A stretch of DNA of 64,000 bases from Halomonas almeriensis (GCF_030409235.1 NZ_JAUFPO010000005.1:62001-126000); one strand, 5' to 3'; positions 25,886-34,140 are shown, numbered from the stretch's first letter. The notes: a model not told the origin generated them from the sequence alone. Translations and numbers: made by a program.

Positions 25886-25891
25886 TGCAAC

Positions 25892-25959
25892 TGCCTCGGG
25901 CGGCCGAGGCATCGCGCCGAAAGTGGTATGGCCGCCCTGCCACCCGATCAGGCTATAGT
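25892..25959 (+). promoter_or_regulatory. Hairpin and candidate promoter ahead of dctP
   Basis: Right after the dctM stop lies a perfect 8-bp hairpin (TGCCTCGG 25892-25899, CCGAGGCA 25904-25911, loop GCGG) without a T-run. About 43 bp on is TATAGT (25954-25959), a good -10 with no clear -35. Together with the 183-bp spacer this suggests that dctP can be expressed separately and more strongly than dctQM. Confidence 0.4.
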
Positions 25960-26068
25960 GCCCCTGACAGATGACCGCAATGTCCGGGGCACCAGGCCCT
26001 GCCACGTCAACCTCCGGCCCCTCATGGGCCATTGCGCACAACGAACAACACCAACAGGGGAATCTGCT

Positions 26069-27163
26069 ATGCAACCCAAAGCACTTGTCATGGCCATGGC
26101 TGGCGTCAGCATGACGCTGGCGGCCGGCGCCACCCAGGCCCAGGATACCTTCGAGTGGAAGCTGGTCACCTCCTGGCCGAAGAACTTCCCCGGGGTCGGC
26201 CAGGGGCCCGAGCGCCTCGCCAAGCTGGTCGAGGAGATGTCCGACGGCCGGCTGCAGATCGAGGTCTTCGGCGCCGGCCAGCTCGTGCCCGGCTTCGAGG
26301 TCTTCGATGCCGTATCCGAGGGCACTGCCGAGATGGGTCACTCCGCCTCCTACTACTGGAAGGGCAAGGCGCCGGCGGCCCAGTTCTTCGCCGCGGTGCC
26401 CTTCGGCATGAATGCCCAGGAAATGAACGCCTGGCTGCATTATGGCGGTGGCCTGGAGCTGTGGAACGAGCTGTATGCCGACTTCGGCATCGACGTCATG
26501 GCGGCCGGTGCCTCCGGCGTGCAGATGGGCGGCTGGTACAACGAAGAAATCAACTCGGTCGACGACCTCGATGGCCTCAAGATGCGCATGCCGGGGCTTG
26601 GCGGCGAGGTCATGAATCGCATGGGGGTGGCCATCGTCAACATGCCGGGCGGCGAGATCTTCACCTCCCTGCAGTCCGGCGCCATCGACGCCACCGAGTG
26701 GATCGGGCCCTACAACGACCTGGCCTTCGGCCTGCATCAGGCGGCGGACTATTACTACTATCCGGGCTGGCACGAGCCGACCGTGATGTTCGAGGCCATC
26801 GTCAACGAAGAGGCCATGACCTCCCTGCCGGCGGACCTGCAGGCCATCCTCAAGACCGCGGTGCGTGACGTGAACCAGGATGTCCTCGACGAGTACACCG
26901 CGCGCAACAACGACGCCCTGCAGACCTTGATCAACGAGCACGACGTGGAACTGCGCCGCCTGCCGGATGATGTGCTGGCCGAGGCCAAGAAGCACTCCGA
27001 GGACGTGGTCGCCGAGCTGGCCGAGTCCAGCGAGATGGCCGGCAAGATCCACGAGTCCTATCGGGCCTTTCAGGACAAGGTGGAGAGCTACCACGCCATC
27101 TCCGAACAGGCCTACTACAACGCCCGCAACCCACAGGGCGATACCACCAGCAGCAGCGAATGA
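26069..27163 (+). CDS. TRAP transporter solute-binding protein (DctP/TakP-like)
   Basis: A 364-residue periplasmic binding protein with a signal peptide (about 1-26, cut after ATQAQ). Characteristic segments are LVTSWPKNFPGVGQGPERLAK, SEGTAEMGHSASYYWKGKAPA, the substrate Arg/Gly region LKMRMPGLGGEVMNRMG and ATEWIGPYNDLAFGLHQAADYYYYPGWHEP. This pattern belongs to the subgroup that includes TakP of Rhodobacter (2-oxo acids) and a lactate-binding Thermus protein. A monocarboxylate or 2-oxoacid substrate is therefore likely but not certain. ATG 26069 has AGGGGA upstream. It is followed by a strong terminator. The C-terminus ends in a Ser-rich tail (TTSSSE). Confidence 0.9.
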   Translation: MQPKALVMAMAGVSMTLAAGATQAQDTFEWKLVTSWPKNFPGVGQGPERLAKLVEEMSDGRLQIEVFGAGQLVPGFEVFDAVSEGTAEMGHSASYYWKGKAPAAQFFAAVPFGMNAQEMNAWLHYGGGLELWNELYADFGIDVMAAGASGVQMGGWYNEEINSVDDLDGLKMRMPGLGGEVMNRMGVAIVNMPGGEIFTSLQSGAIDATEWIGPYNDLAFGLHQAADYYYYPGWHEPTVMFEAIVNEEAMTSLPADLQAILKTAVRDVNQDVLDEYTARNNDALQTLINEHDVELRRLPDDVLAEAKKHSEDVVAELAESSEMAGKIHESYRAFQDKVESYHAISEQAYYNARNPQGDTTSSSE

Positions 27164-27191
27164 TGCCGTCTGCGGCATGATCGCTCGCTCC

Positions 27192-27219
27192 GGGGCCACG
27201 CTTGCGTGGCCCCTTTGTG
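27192..27219 (+). terminator. Rho-independent terminator of dctP
   Basis: GGGGCCACG (27192-27200) and CGTGGCCCC (27205-27213) form a 9-bp stem with a CTTG loop, followed by TTTGTGT. Confidence 0.8.
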
Positions 27220-27296
27220 TCGGCGTGGCTGTCACCCGTCTGCATGCAGTATGCTGAGGGACTCCGCGTCCCTTAACAGCAGCCAGACGACTCGAC

Positions 27297-28127
27297 ATGC
27301 CAGCCTCGAAGATGCTTCCCAATACCTTGACCATCGCCGGCTCCGACCCCTCCGGCGGCGCCGGCCTGCAGGGCGATATCAAGACCTTATCAGCCCTGGG
27401 TACCTACGCCACCAATGTCATCACCGCGGTGATCGCCCAGAACACCCGCGGCGTGGCGCAGGTTCACCCCGTGCCTGCCACGGCCATCGGCGAGCAACTC
27501 GATAATCTGCTCGAGGATGTGCGCATCGATGCCGTGAAGATCGGCATGGTGGCCAGCCGCGAAGTGGCCGAGACCATCGCCGAGGCCCTGCGTCGCCAGC
27601 GCCCGCGCTGGATCGTGCTCGACCCGGTCATGGTCGCCAAGAGCGGCGATATCCTGGTGGACAATGCCGGCATCGCGGCGGTGCGCGAGGTACTGGTGCC
27701 GCTGGCCGATGTGATCACGCCCAACCTGCCGGAGGCCGCGGTGCTGCTGGGCAGTGACATACCGGCCAGCACCGAGGCGATGGAGGCCATGCTGCCTCGC
27801 CTGCAGGCCCTGGCGGCCCCTTGTGTGGTGCTCAAGGGTGGCCACCTGCGCGGGCAGGCCTGCCCGGACCTGCTGGTCACTCCCGACGACAGCGCCTGGC
27901 TTCCGGCGCCGCGTATCGAGACCGATAACCTGCACGGCACCGGCTGCGCGCTGTCCTCGGCCATCACCGCCCACCTGGCGCACCTACCGCAGGACGCCGG
28001 CCATAAAGCCCTCGTCAGCGCCATCGGCGAGGCCAAGCAGTGGCTGCACCAGGCGCTGGATGCCAGTCATCGCTTGAAGGTGGGCCACGGCCGCGGCCCG
28101 GTGCATCACTTCCATGCCTGGTGGTAG
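27297..28127 (+). CDS. thiD: Hydroxymethylpyrimidine/phosphomethylpyrimidine kinase
   Basis: Phosphorylates HMP and HMP-P for the pyrimidine half of thiamine. The 276-residue ribokinase-fold protein has TIAGSDPSGGAGLQGDIKT (12-30), VKIGMVAS, LDPVMVAKSGDILV and the anion-hole motif DNLHGTGCALSSAI near the C-terminus. ThiD is close to the expected 266 residues. A second in-frame ATG at 27312 would remove five residues, and neither start has a strong ribosome-binding site. It stands alone here; thiG and thiS are 15 kb away. No TPP riboswitch was seen upstream. Confidence 0.93.
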   Translation: MPASKMLPNTLTIAGSDPSGGAGLQGDIKTLSALGTYATNVITAVIAQNTRGVAQVHPVPATAIGEQLDNLLEDVRIDAVKIGMVASREVAETIAEALRRQRPRWIVLDPVMVAKSGDILVDNAGIAAVREVLVPLADVITPNLPEAAVLLGSDIPASTEAMEAMLPRLQALAAPCVVLKGGHLRGQACPDLLVTPDDSAWLPAPRIETDNLHGTGCALSSAITAHLAHLPQDAGHKALVSAIGEAKQWLHQALDASHRLKVGHGRGPVHHFHAWW

Positions 28128-28222
28128 GCCGGAATCACCTGCTGGTGTGAGCCGGGCGACTTGCGCGGGACGGCGGGGGCGCCCATCCTGAGGGTCTCAC
28201 CCGGCATCATGAGGGCTGTGCC

Positions 28223-29068
28223 ATGTCCCGCACCCTGCTGTTCGCCTGCGACCTCTCCGCCGAGAACCGTGCCGCCTTTGCCCGGGCCATTCGCCTGGCC
28301 AATGAGAGTGGCGCGCGCCTCGATGTCGTCCATGTGCTCGATCCCTACCTGCCCAGGCGGGTCCTGCATGACCTGGAGGAAGCCGTGGTGGCCGATATCG
28401 CCGCCACCCTCACCGATATCCGCGAGGACTATGCCCTGGCCGAACCGGCCAGCCTGATACAGACGGTGACCGGCGCGCCCTATGCCGAGATCATCCGCGA
28501 GGCCCACGAACGCGATGCCGACATGATCATTCTCGGCGCCCACCGCAAGCGCGGCCAGCCGGACCTGGTGCACGGCACCACGCTGGCCCGGGTACTGCGC
28601 AGTGCGCCCTGCCCGGTCCTCTCGGTCAGCCAGCCGGCCAACCGCGAATGGCACGACATCCTGGTGCCCATCGACTTCTCGCTGACCTCGCGCCACACCC
28701 TGCGCCAGACCCTGAAGCGCTTCCCCGAAGGGCGCCTGACGCTGCTTCATGCCTGGAACATTCCCGGCGAGCGCGAACTCGGCTCGGACACTCGCTATGC
28801 CCGCTGGCGTGACCGCGAGATCGAGGGCCTGAAACGCCACCTGGAGCAGGAAACCGAGCAGTTGATGGCCGAACTCGATCAGGTGCCGGAGCTTAGCCTG
28901 GAAATGCAGCAGGGCGACCCGCTCGAGGTACTGATGACGCAACTGCGGCGCCAGTCGCCGGATCTGCTGGCACTGGGCAGCCGCGGCCAGCTGGGCCGCC
29001 ATAGCCAGATCACCGAGCGCCTGCTGGCCGAGCCGCATTGCGATATCATGTTGTGTCGGCCCTGGTAG
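28223..29068 (+). CDS. Tandem-domain universal stress protein
   Basis: A 281-residue protein made of two UspA domains (about 1-140 and 150-281). Each starts with the usual beta strand (TLLFACDLSAENRAAFARA; DILVPIDFSLTSRHTLRQT). The ATP-binding pattern G-2x-G-9x-G(S/T) is degraded in both: domain 1 has GAHRKRGQPDLVHGT, with Arg for the second Gly, and domain 2 has GSRG but lacks the final Gly-Ser. Nucleotide binding is therefore doubtful, in contrast to TeaD at 36196-36639, which keeps the motif intact. ATG 28223 has GAGGG upstream. A specific partner is not evident from the neighbours. Confidence 0.88.
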   Translation: MSRTLLFACDLSAENRAAFARAIRLANESGARLDVVHVLDPYLPRRVLHDLEEAVVADIAATLTDIREDYALAEPASLIQTVTGAPYAEIIREAHERDADMIILGAHRKRGQPDLVHGTTLARVLRSAPCPVLSVSQPANREWHDILVPIDFSLTSRHTLRQTLKRFPEGRLTLLHAWNIPGERELGSDTRYARWRDREIEGLKRHLEQETEQLMAELDQVPELSLEMQQGDPLEVLMTQLRRQSPDLLALGSRGQLGRHSQITERLLAEPHCDIMLCRPW

Positions 29069-29119
29069 ACCGACCGGCCCTGATACGCCCCTTCCTGTCA
29101 CCCGATTCCCGGAGGCACC

Positions 29120-29686
29120 GTGCTCAAGCCACAACGCTGTTGGATCGCCGCCCTGGCCGCTACCCTGATGCTGGTCGCGCCGCCCGCTCTGAGTGTCGAG
29201 GTCGAGGGCGTCAAGTTCGAGGAGGCCATCGAGGTGGATGGCAAGCGCTACACCCTGCTGGGCCATGGCCTCTTCCGCTACATGGTCTGGGATGCCTATG
29301 CCGGGGCCTATTATCAGGCCGAGGGCTTCCCGCGGCCGGCGCCTCAGTCAAGCGATGTGCCAAGGCGCCTGGCGCTGGATTACTTTCATGCCATCAAGGC
29401 GGCCGACTTCGCCGAGGTCACCCGCGATACCCTGAGCGATCAGTTGAGCGAAGCGGAGTTCAGCGCCCTGACCACGGCGCTGGATGACTTCAACACCCAC
29501 TACCGCAGTGTCGAGCCCGGCGACCGTTATGTGCTCGGCTGGGATGGCCAGCGTCTGACCCTGGCGCTGAATGGCGAGACGCTCTATGACAAGGCCGAAG
29601 CCACGCTGGCCAATGCCCTGTTCGGTATCTGGCTGGGCCGGAACCCGCTGGGCGAGGGCTTTCGCGACGACCTGCTCGGCCGCTGA
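29120..29686 (+). CDS. Chalcone isomerase-like periplasmic protein
   Basis: A 188-residue protein with a signal peptide (about 1-25, cut after PPALS). Its mature part matches the bacterial chalcone-isomerase-like family: [38 protein letters not shown] near the start, [12 protein letters not shown], and the C-terminal [14 protein letters not shown]. Bacterial members are not flavonoid enzymes, and their function is largely unknown; fatty-acid or quinone binding has been suggested for the fold. The start is GTG 29120 with GGAGG 4 bp upstream. dtd follows after 34 bp, so the two may share a transcript. Confidence 0.82.
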   Translation: MLKPQRCWIAALAATLMLVAPPALSVEVEGVKFEEAIEVDGKRYTLLGHGLFRYMVWDAYAGAYYQAEGFPRPAPQSSDVPRRLALDYFHAIKAADFAEVTRDTLSDQLSEAEFSALTTALDDFNTHYRSVEPGDRYVLGWDGQRLTLALNGETLYDKAEATLANALFGIWLGRNPLGEGFRDDLLGR

Positions 29687-29720
29687 CCTGACTGGATTCA
29701 CCCGCAACGCCGGAGCCCGC

Positions 29721-30158
29721 ATGAAAGCCCTGATTCAACGTGTTCGCCATGCCCGTGTCGAGGTCGATGCGCAGCGTGTCGGCGCCATCGAGCACGGCCT
29801 GCTGGCCCTGATCGGCGTCGAGCGCGGCGACGACGAAGCCCGGGCCGACCGGCTACTGCACAAGCTGCTGCATTACCGCGTGTTCGCCGATGACGACGGC
29901 CGCATGAACCTCAACCTGCAACAGGCCAGCGGCAGCCTGCTGCTGGTCTCGCAGTTCACCCTCGCCGCCGACACCCGCAAGGGCCTGCGCCCCGGCTTCT
30001 CCAGCGCCGCCACCCCGGAAGAAGGCGAACGCCTGTTCAACTACCTGGCCGACCGCGCCCGCGCCACCTGGCCCGACACCGCCACCGGCCGCTACGGCGC
30101 CGACATGCAGGTCAGCCTCACCAACGACGGCCCCGTGACCGTGATGTTGGAGACCTGA
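29721..30158 (+). CDS. dtd: D-aminoacyl-tRNA deacylase
   Basis: Hydrolyses D-amino acids and mischarged Gly from tRNA. The 145-residue protein is exactly the family length. It has [15 protein letters not shown], the active-site [17 protein letters not shown] (about 78-94) and the cross-subunit Gly-cisPro motif in [12 protein letters not shown] at the C-terminus. I chose ATG 29721 because family similarity starts there; the 50-residue upstream extension overlaps the previous gene in another frame. The gene ends 2 bp before the 7-bp tandem repeat array at 30161. Confidence 0.95.
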   Translation: MKALIQRVRHARVEVDAQRVGAIEHGLLALIGVERGDDEARADRLLHKLLHYRVFADDDGRMNLNLQQASGSLLLVSQFTLAADTRKGLRPGFSSAATPEEGERLFNYLADRARATWPDTATGRYGADMQVSLTNDGPVTVMLET

Positions 30159-30160
30159 AG

Positions 30161-30359
30161 GAAGAGGGAAGAGGGAAGAGGGAAGAGGGAAGAGGGAAGA
30201 GGGAAGAGGGAAGAGGGAAGAGGGAAGAGGCCAGGCTGGTGCTAGGGTTTGTGGCGTCAAGGGCTTTCTTACCTCTTCAAGGCGCGAAGCGCCGTTCTTC
30301 CATCTTAAAGCGGCGCCAGCCGCGTTCTTCCAACTAACAGCTTAGAGCTTACAGCTTAC
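30161..30359. repeat. Composite repeat: 10 x 7-bp array plus paired GTTCTT hairpins (copy A)
   Basis: Positions 30161-30230 are ten exact copies of GAAGAGG. Then come CTAGGGTTT (30242-30250) and TTTCTTACCTCTT. The hairpin GGCGC-GAA-GCGCC (30281-30293) is followed by GTTCTTCC. A second hairpin GCGGC-GCCA-GCCGC (30310-30323) is followed by another GTTCTTCC. The end is a 7-bp direct repeat (AGCTTAG, AGCTTAC, AGCTTAC at 30339-30359). Order and wording recur at 52281-52457. It fills the gap between convergent dtd and the ABC-F gene. Confidence 0.85.
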
Positions 30360-30362
30360 CGC

Positions 30363-32303
30363 TCACCCCTTGAGTTCCGCTTCCATGGCTTCGAGGCGTT
30401 CTTCGGCGCTGAGCCATTGCTGCTCGAGTTCCTCGAGCCGGGTGGCGAGTTCGCCGCGGCGGGCGAGTTGGGTGTTGAGTTCGTCCTTGCGGGCGTCGTC
30501 GGTGTAGAGCTCGGCGTCGCCCAGCTCGGCTTCGACGTTGTCGAGGGCGGCCTGGGTCTTTTCCATCTCGCGCTCGGCCTGGTCGCGTTCGCGCTTGAGC
30601 GGGCGCAGTTTCTCGCGCAGTTCGGCGGCGGCACGTCGCGAGGCCTTGCGGTCATCCCGGGGCTCGCCCTCTTCCTGCTGGCGTTCGGCCTTGTCGTGGC
30701 GGGCTTCGCGACGCTGCTCCTCGAGGCGTGACTTGAGCCAGGCGCGGTAGTCATCGAGGTCGCCATCGAAGGGCGTGACGCGGTGGTCGGCGACCCGCCA
30801 GAACTCGTCCACGGTGGCGCGCAGCAGGTGGCGGTCGTGGGAGACCACGATCACCGCGCCCTCGAAGCTGGCCAGCGCCTCGGTCAAGGCTTCGCGCATT
30901 TCCAGGTCGAGGTGGTTGGTCGGCTCATCCAGCAACAGCAGGTTGGGCCGCTGCCAGGCCACCAGCGCCAGCGCCAGGCGGGCCTTCTCGCCGCCCGAGA
31001 AGCGTGATACATCCTCGAAGACATCGTCGCCATGGAAGCCGAAACCGCCCAGGAAGCGTCGGATCTCGGCATCCGCGGCGGTGGGCGAGAGACGCTGCAC
31101 ATGCAGAAAGGGCGTGGCCGAGAGGTCCAGACTCTCAAGCTGGTGCTGGGCGAAATAGCCGATGGCCAGGTGCTCGCCTTCCACGCGTTCGCCACCGAGC
31201 AGTGGCAACTCGGCGGTCAGCGACTTGATCAGGGTCGACTTGCCGGCCCCGTTGGGCCCCAGCAGGCCGATGCGCTGGCCCGGCTGCAGCGCCAGGTTGA
31301 CCGCCTCGAGCTGGCGCACTCCGCCGTCCCGGTGTCGATAGCCCAGGGCCGCATCGTTCAGCAGTACCAGCGGCTGGGAGACCTTGTCGGAACACGGAAT
31401 GCGGAAATGAAAGGGCGAGTCGGCATGCGCCACGGCAATGTCGCCCATGCGCTCCAGCATTTTCAGCCGGCTCTGAGCCTGGCGTGCCTTGGTGGCCTTG
31501 TAGCGAAAGCGGGCCACGAAGCGCTCGATTTCTTCCTTGCGCGCCTGCTGTTTGGCGGCTTCGGCCTGTTGCAAGGCCAGCTTCTCGGCCCGGGTGCGCT
31601 CGAAGGTGGTGTAGTTGCCGCGATACAGCACCAGCGAGCGGCGCTCGAAATGCACGATGTGGTCGCAGACGGCATCGAGAAAGTCGCGGTCGTGGGAGAT
31701 CAGCAGCAGAGTGCCGGGATAGCGCGTCAGCCATTGCTCCAGCCACAAGAGGGCGTCGAGGTCCAGGTGGTTGGTGGGCTCATCGAGCAGCAGCACATCC
31801 GAGGGCGTGAAGAGTGTACGAGCCAGGTTGACCCGCATGCGCCAGCCCCCCGAAAAGGACGCCAGCGGGCGGGCCAGATCCTCCTGGCCGAAGCCCAGCC
31901 CGACCAGCAACTGGGCGGCCCGCGCCGGGGCGCTGTAGCCGTTCAGCGACTCGATGGTGCCGTGCAGCTCGGCCTCCCGGTGGGCCTGACCATACGCCTG
32001 GGCCGAGGCCAGGGCGGCTTCGGCCTCGCGCAGGGCCTGATCGCCATCCAGCACATAGTCGAGGATGCTGCGCTCGAGCGCCTCGACTTCCTGGGCCATG
32101 TGAGCGATGCGCTGCCCCCCGCTCATCTCCAGCTCGCCGCGCTCCGGCGCAAGCTCCCCCAGCAGCAGCTTGAAAAGGCTCGACTTGCCGGTGCCGTTGG
32201 CACCGACGATGCCTACCTTGTGGCCCGCATGCAGGGTCAGATCGGCGGCCTCGAGCAGGCTCTGGGAGCCGCGTTGCAGGGATACCTGGCGCAGTGAGAT
32301 CAT
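30363..32303 (-). CDS. ABC-F ATPase, YheS-like
   Basis: A 646-residue soluble tandem-ABC protein without membrane domains, of the ABC-F class that acts on ribosomes. Domain 1 has Walker A GANGTGKSS and signature FSGGWRMRVNLA. The linker of about 80 residues is rich in Lys, Arg and Ala. Domain 2 has Walker A GPNGAGKST, signature FSGGEKARLALA and Walker B LLLLDEPTNHLDL. A charged coiled-coil tail of about 100 residues follows. MISLRQVSLQRGSQSLLE and the long tail fit E. coli YheS (637 residues). ATG 32303 has GGAG upstream. The stop lies against the composite repeat. Confidence 0.92.
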   Translation of the reverse strand: MISLRQVSLQRGSQSLLEAADLTLHAGHKVGIVGANGTGKSSLFKLLLGELAPERGELEMSGGQRIAHMAQEVEALERSILDYVLDGDQALREAEAALASAQAYGQAHREAELHGTIESLNGYSAPARAAQLLVGLGFGQEDLARPLASFSGGWRMRVNLARTLFTPSDVLLLDEPTNHLDLDALLWLEQWLTRYPGTLLLISHDRDFLDAVCDHIVHFERRSLVLYRGNYTTFERTRAEKLALQQAEAAKQQARKEEIERFVARFRYKATKARQAQSRLKMLERMGDIAVAHADSPFHFRIPCSDKVSQPLVLLNDAALGYRHRDGGVRQLEAVNLALQPGQRIGLLGPNGAGKSTLIKSLTAELPLLGGERVEGEHLAIGYFAQHQLESLDLSATPFLHVQRLSPTAADAEIRRFLGGFGFHGDDVFEDVSRFSGGEKARLALALVAWQRPNLLLLDEPTNHLDLEMREALTEALASFEGAVIVVSHDRHLLRATVDEFWRVADHRVTPFDGDLDDYRAWLKSRLEEQRREARHDKAERQQEEGEPRDDRKASRRAAAELREKLRPLKRERDQAEREMEKTQAALDNVEAELGDAELYTDDARKDELNTQLARRGELATRLEELEQQWLSAEERLEAMEAELKG

Positions 32304-32355
32304 GCCAACTCCATTGTGCTGCGTGAGATCGCCGCTGCTGAGCGGCCACCTTGTC

Positions 32356-32874
32356 ATGAGCGACGATTCTACCGAATTATCCGCCGCTTTGCGGGCACAG
32401 CTCGCCCTGGACCCCCTCTGGGATTTCGCCCTCGGCCTCTATGCCGGGCATGGCGTCGAGGCGGCCTGCCTGACGCTGCAGGATGACGCCGGCCTCGAGG
32501 TCACCGAGCTGTTGTGGCGCTGCTGGCTGTACCGCCATGCACTGCACGCCGGAGCAGTCCCGGCGGCGCTGCGCGACTGGCAGGGCACGATCATCACGCC
32601 CTTGCGCCGGATTCGCCGCGACCTCAAGGCCGAGGCCAGGACGCGGCCGAGCGTATCGACGCTGCGTCAACGCATCAAGCAGGCCGAGCAGGATGCCGAA
32701 CAGGAATGCCTGCAGCGCCTGGAAAACGCCACACTGGATGGTGTCATCACGCTTTATCAGTATTCCCTGCCTCGCCCGCCCCTCGAAAAAGTTGTGCCTT
32801 ATGGTGTCCAACTTCAGAAAAAATCACATCTTTTTGCCCTCGCCACGCTGGAAAGCCAGCTTGACCCTCCCTGA
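32356..32874 (+). CDS. TIGR02444 (DUF2390) family protein
   Basis: A 172-residue soluble, helical protein. It matches the TIGR02444/DUF2390 family through DPLWDFALGLYAGHGVEAACLTLQDDAGLEVTELLW (about 20-55, cysteine included) and WQGTIITPLRRIRRDLKAEA. The function is unknown. It is divergent from the ABC-F gene (52 bp apart), an arrangement also found in Pseudomonas, where the two genes are neighbours. ATG 32356 begins directly where similarity starts; the longer upstream frame is antisense to the ABC-F gene. The stop lies 114 bp before teaA. Confidence 0.8.
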   Translation: MSDDSTELSAALRAQLALDPLWDFALGLYAGHGVEAACLTLQDDAGLEVTELLWRCWLYRHALHAGAVPAALRDWQGTIITPLRRIRRDLKAEARTRPSVSTLRQRIKQAEQDAEQECLQRLENATLDGVITLYQYSLPRPPLEKVVPYGVQLQKKSHLFALATLESQLDPP

Positions 32875-32889
32875 CCCCCGCGCTAGCCT
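32861..32889 (+). promoter_or_regulatory. Candidate promoter of teaA
   Basis: TTGACC (32861-32866), a 17-bp spacer, then TAGCCT (32884-32889). The -35 matches consensus in five of six positions, the -10 in three of six. The transcript would have a leader of about 90 nt before teaA. Osmotic control is expected from the known tea system but not visible in the sequence. Confidence 0.4.
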
Positions 32890-32988
32890 GAAAACACCTG
32901 CGCAAACCGCATGCGAATGGCGTTTTCGTATTTTCGCCGGTCGATGAGTGACTGATTTTCCGGCAAAACCTGCAGAGGAATCACAAGA

Positions 32989-34092
32989 ATGAAGGCACAA
33001 AAGCTGCTGACTACCGCGAGCATCGGCGCCCTGATGCTCGGCATGTCCACCGCCGCCTACTCCGATAACTGGCGCTATGCCCACGAGGAATACGAAGGCG
33101 ACGTACAGGATGTCTTTGCTCAGGCTTTCAAGGGTTATGTCGAGGATAATTCCGACCACAGCGTTCAGGTTTATCGCTTCGGCGAGCTGGGTGAATCCGA
33201 TGACATCATGGAGCAGACCCAGAATGGCATCCTGCAGTTCGTCAACCAGTCGCCCGGCTTCACCGGCGCACTGATTCCTTCGGCACAGATCTTCTTCATC
33301 CCCTACCTGATGCCGACCGACATGGACACGGTTCTCGAGTTCTTTGACGAGAGCAAGGCCATCAACGAGATGTTCCCCAAGCTGTATGCCGAGCATGGGC
33401 TAGAACTTCTCAAGATGTACCCGGAAGGCGAAATGGTCGTGACGGCCGACGAGCCGATCACCTCACCGGAAGACTTCGACAACAAGAAGATCCGGACCAT
33501 GACCAACCCGCTGCTGGCCGAGACCTATGATGCCTTCGGTGCGACCCCGACACCGCTGCCCTGGGGTGAAGTCTATGGCGGCCTGCAGACCGGCATCATC
33601 GACGGCCAAGAAAATCCGATCTTCTGGATCGAGTCCGGCGGCCTGTATGAAGTCTCACCGCACCTGACTTTCACCAGCCATGGCTGGTTCACCACCGCCA
33701 TGATGGCCAACCAGGACTTCTACGAAGGCTTGTCCGAGGAAGACCAGCAGCTGGTGCAGGACGCAGCAGACGCGGCCTATGATCACACCATCGAGCACAT
33801 TCAGGGCCTGTCCGAGGAATCCCTCGCGAAGATCCAGGAAGCCTCCGATGAAGTCACCGTGACGCGTCTCGACGACGAACAGATTGCGGCCTTCAAGGAG
33901 CGCGCTCCGCAGGTCGAAGAGAAGTTTATCGAGATGACCGGCGAACAGGGCCAGGAGCTGCTCAACCAGTTCAAAGCCGACCTCGAGGCCGTGCAGGACG
34001 GCGGCTCTGACGAGGAAATGTCGGGTGACGCGGATTCCGAGGAAGCGCAAGCCTCCGAGGAAGAGGCCATGGAAGAAAGCCAGGAAGGCTGA
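32989..34092 (+). CDS. teaA: Ectoine/hydroxyectoine TRAP binding protein TeaA
   Basis: Captures ectoine and hydroxyectoine in the periplasm for the TeaBC permease. The 367-residue precursor has a signal peptide (about 1-25, cut before DNWRYAHEEYEGD). The mature sequence is essentially that of H. elongata TeaA: YRFGELGESDDIMEQTQNG, FVNQSPGFTGALIPSAQIFF, TPLPWGEVYGGLQTGIIDGQ and IFWIESGGLYEVSPHL. H. elongata TeaA is about 340 residues; this one has an added acidic tail of about 30 residues (GGSDEEMSGDADSEE and onward). ATG 32989 has GAGGAA upstream. A 12-bp hairpin separates it from teaB. Confidence 0.95.
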   Translation: MKAQKLLTTASIGALMLGMSTAAYSDNWRYAHEEYEGDVQDVFAQAFKGYVEDNSDHSVQVYRFGELGESDDIMEQTQNGILQFVNQSPGFTGALIPSAQIFFIPYLMPTDMDTVLEFFDESKAINEMFPKLYAEHGLELLKMYPEGEMVVTADEPITSPEDFDNKKIRTMTNPLLAETYDAFGATPTPLPWGEVYGGLQTGIIDGQENPIFWIESGGLYEVSPHLTFTSHGWFTTAMMANQDFYEGLSEEDQQLVQDAADAAYDHTIEHIQGLSEESLAKIQEASDEVTVTRLDDEQIAAFKERAPQVEEKFIEMTGEQGQELLNQFKADLEAVQDGGSDEEMSGDADSEEAQASEEEAMEESQEG

Positions 34093-34113
34093 TTCCCCAC
34101 CTGACCCGCACCA

Positions 34114-34140
34114 TTCGGGGGCAGCCATGCTGCCCCCGAA
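34114..34140 (+). terminator. Intercistronic hairpin between teaA and teaB
   Basis: TTCGGGGGCAGC (34114-34125) and GCTGCCCCCGAA (34129-34140) form a perfect 12-bp stem with a CAT loop, 22 bp after the teaA stop. The sequence after it (GTGTTTCC) is only weakly T-rich, so it may attenuate transcription or protect the teaA 3' end instead of terminating fully. Confidence 0.7.

Noticed and set aside
25019..27382. A 787-residue open frame antisense to dctM and dctP
   Set aside because: It is a high-GC shadow: it runs opposite to two well-supported TRAP genes, has no ribosome-binding site, and its composition (His, Gln, Gly, Asp rich) is what the third-position GC bias of the real genes produces. 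The same holds for the long antisense frame at 34768-36417 over teaC.
30161..30230. Possible CRISPR array at the 7-bp repeats (also 52281-52349)
   Set aside because: The units are 7 bp, contiguous and identical with no spacers, and no cas genes are present. It is a simple-sequence array.
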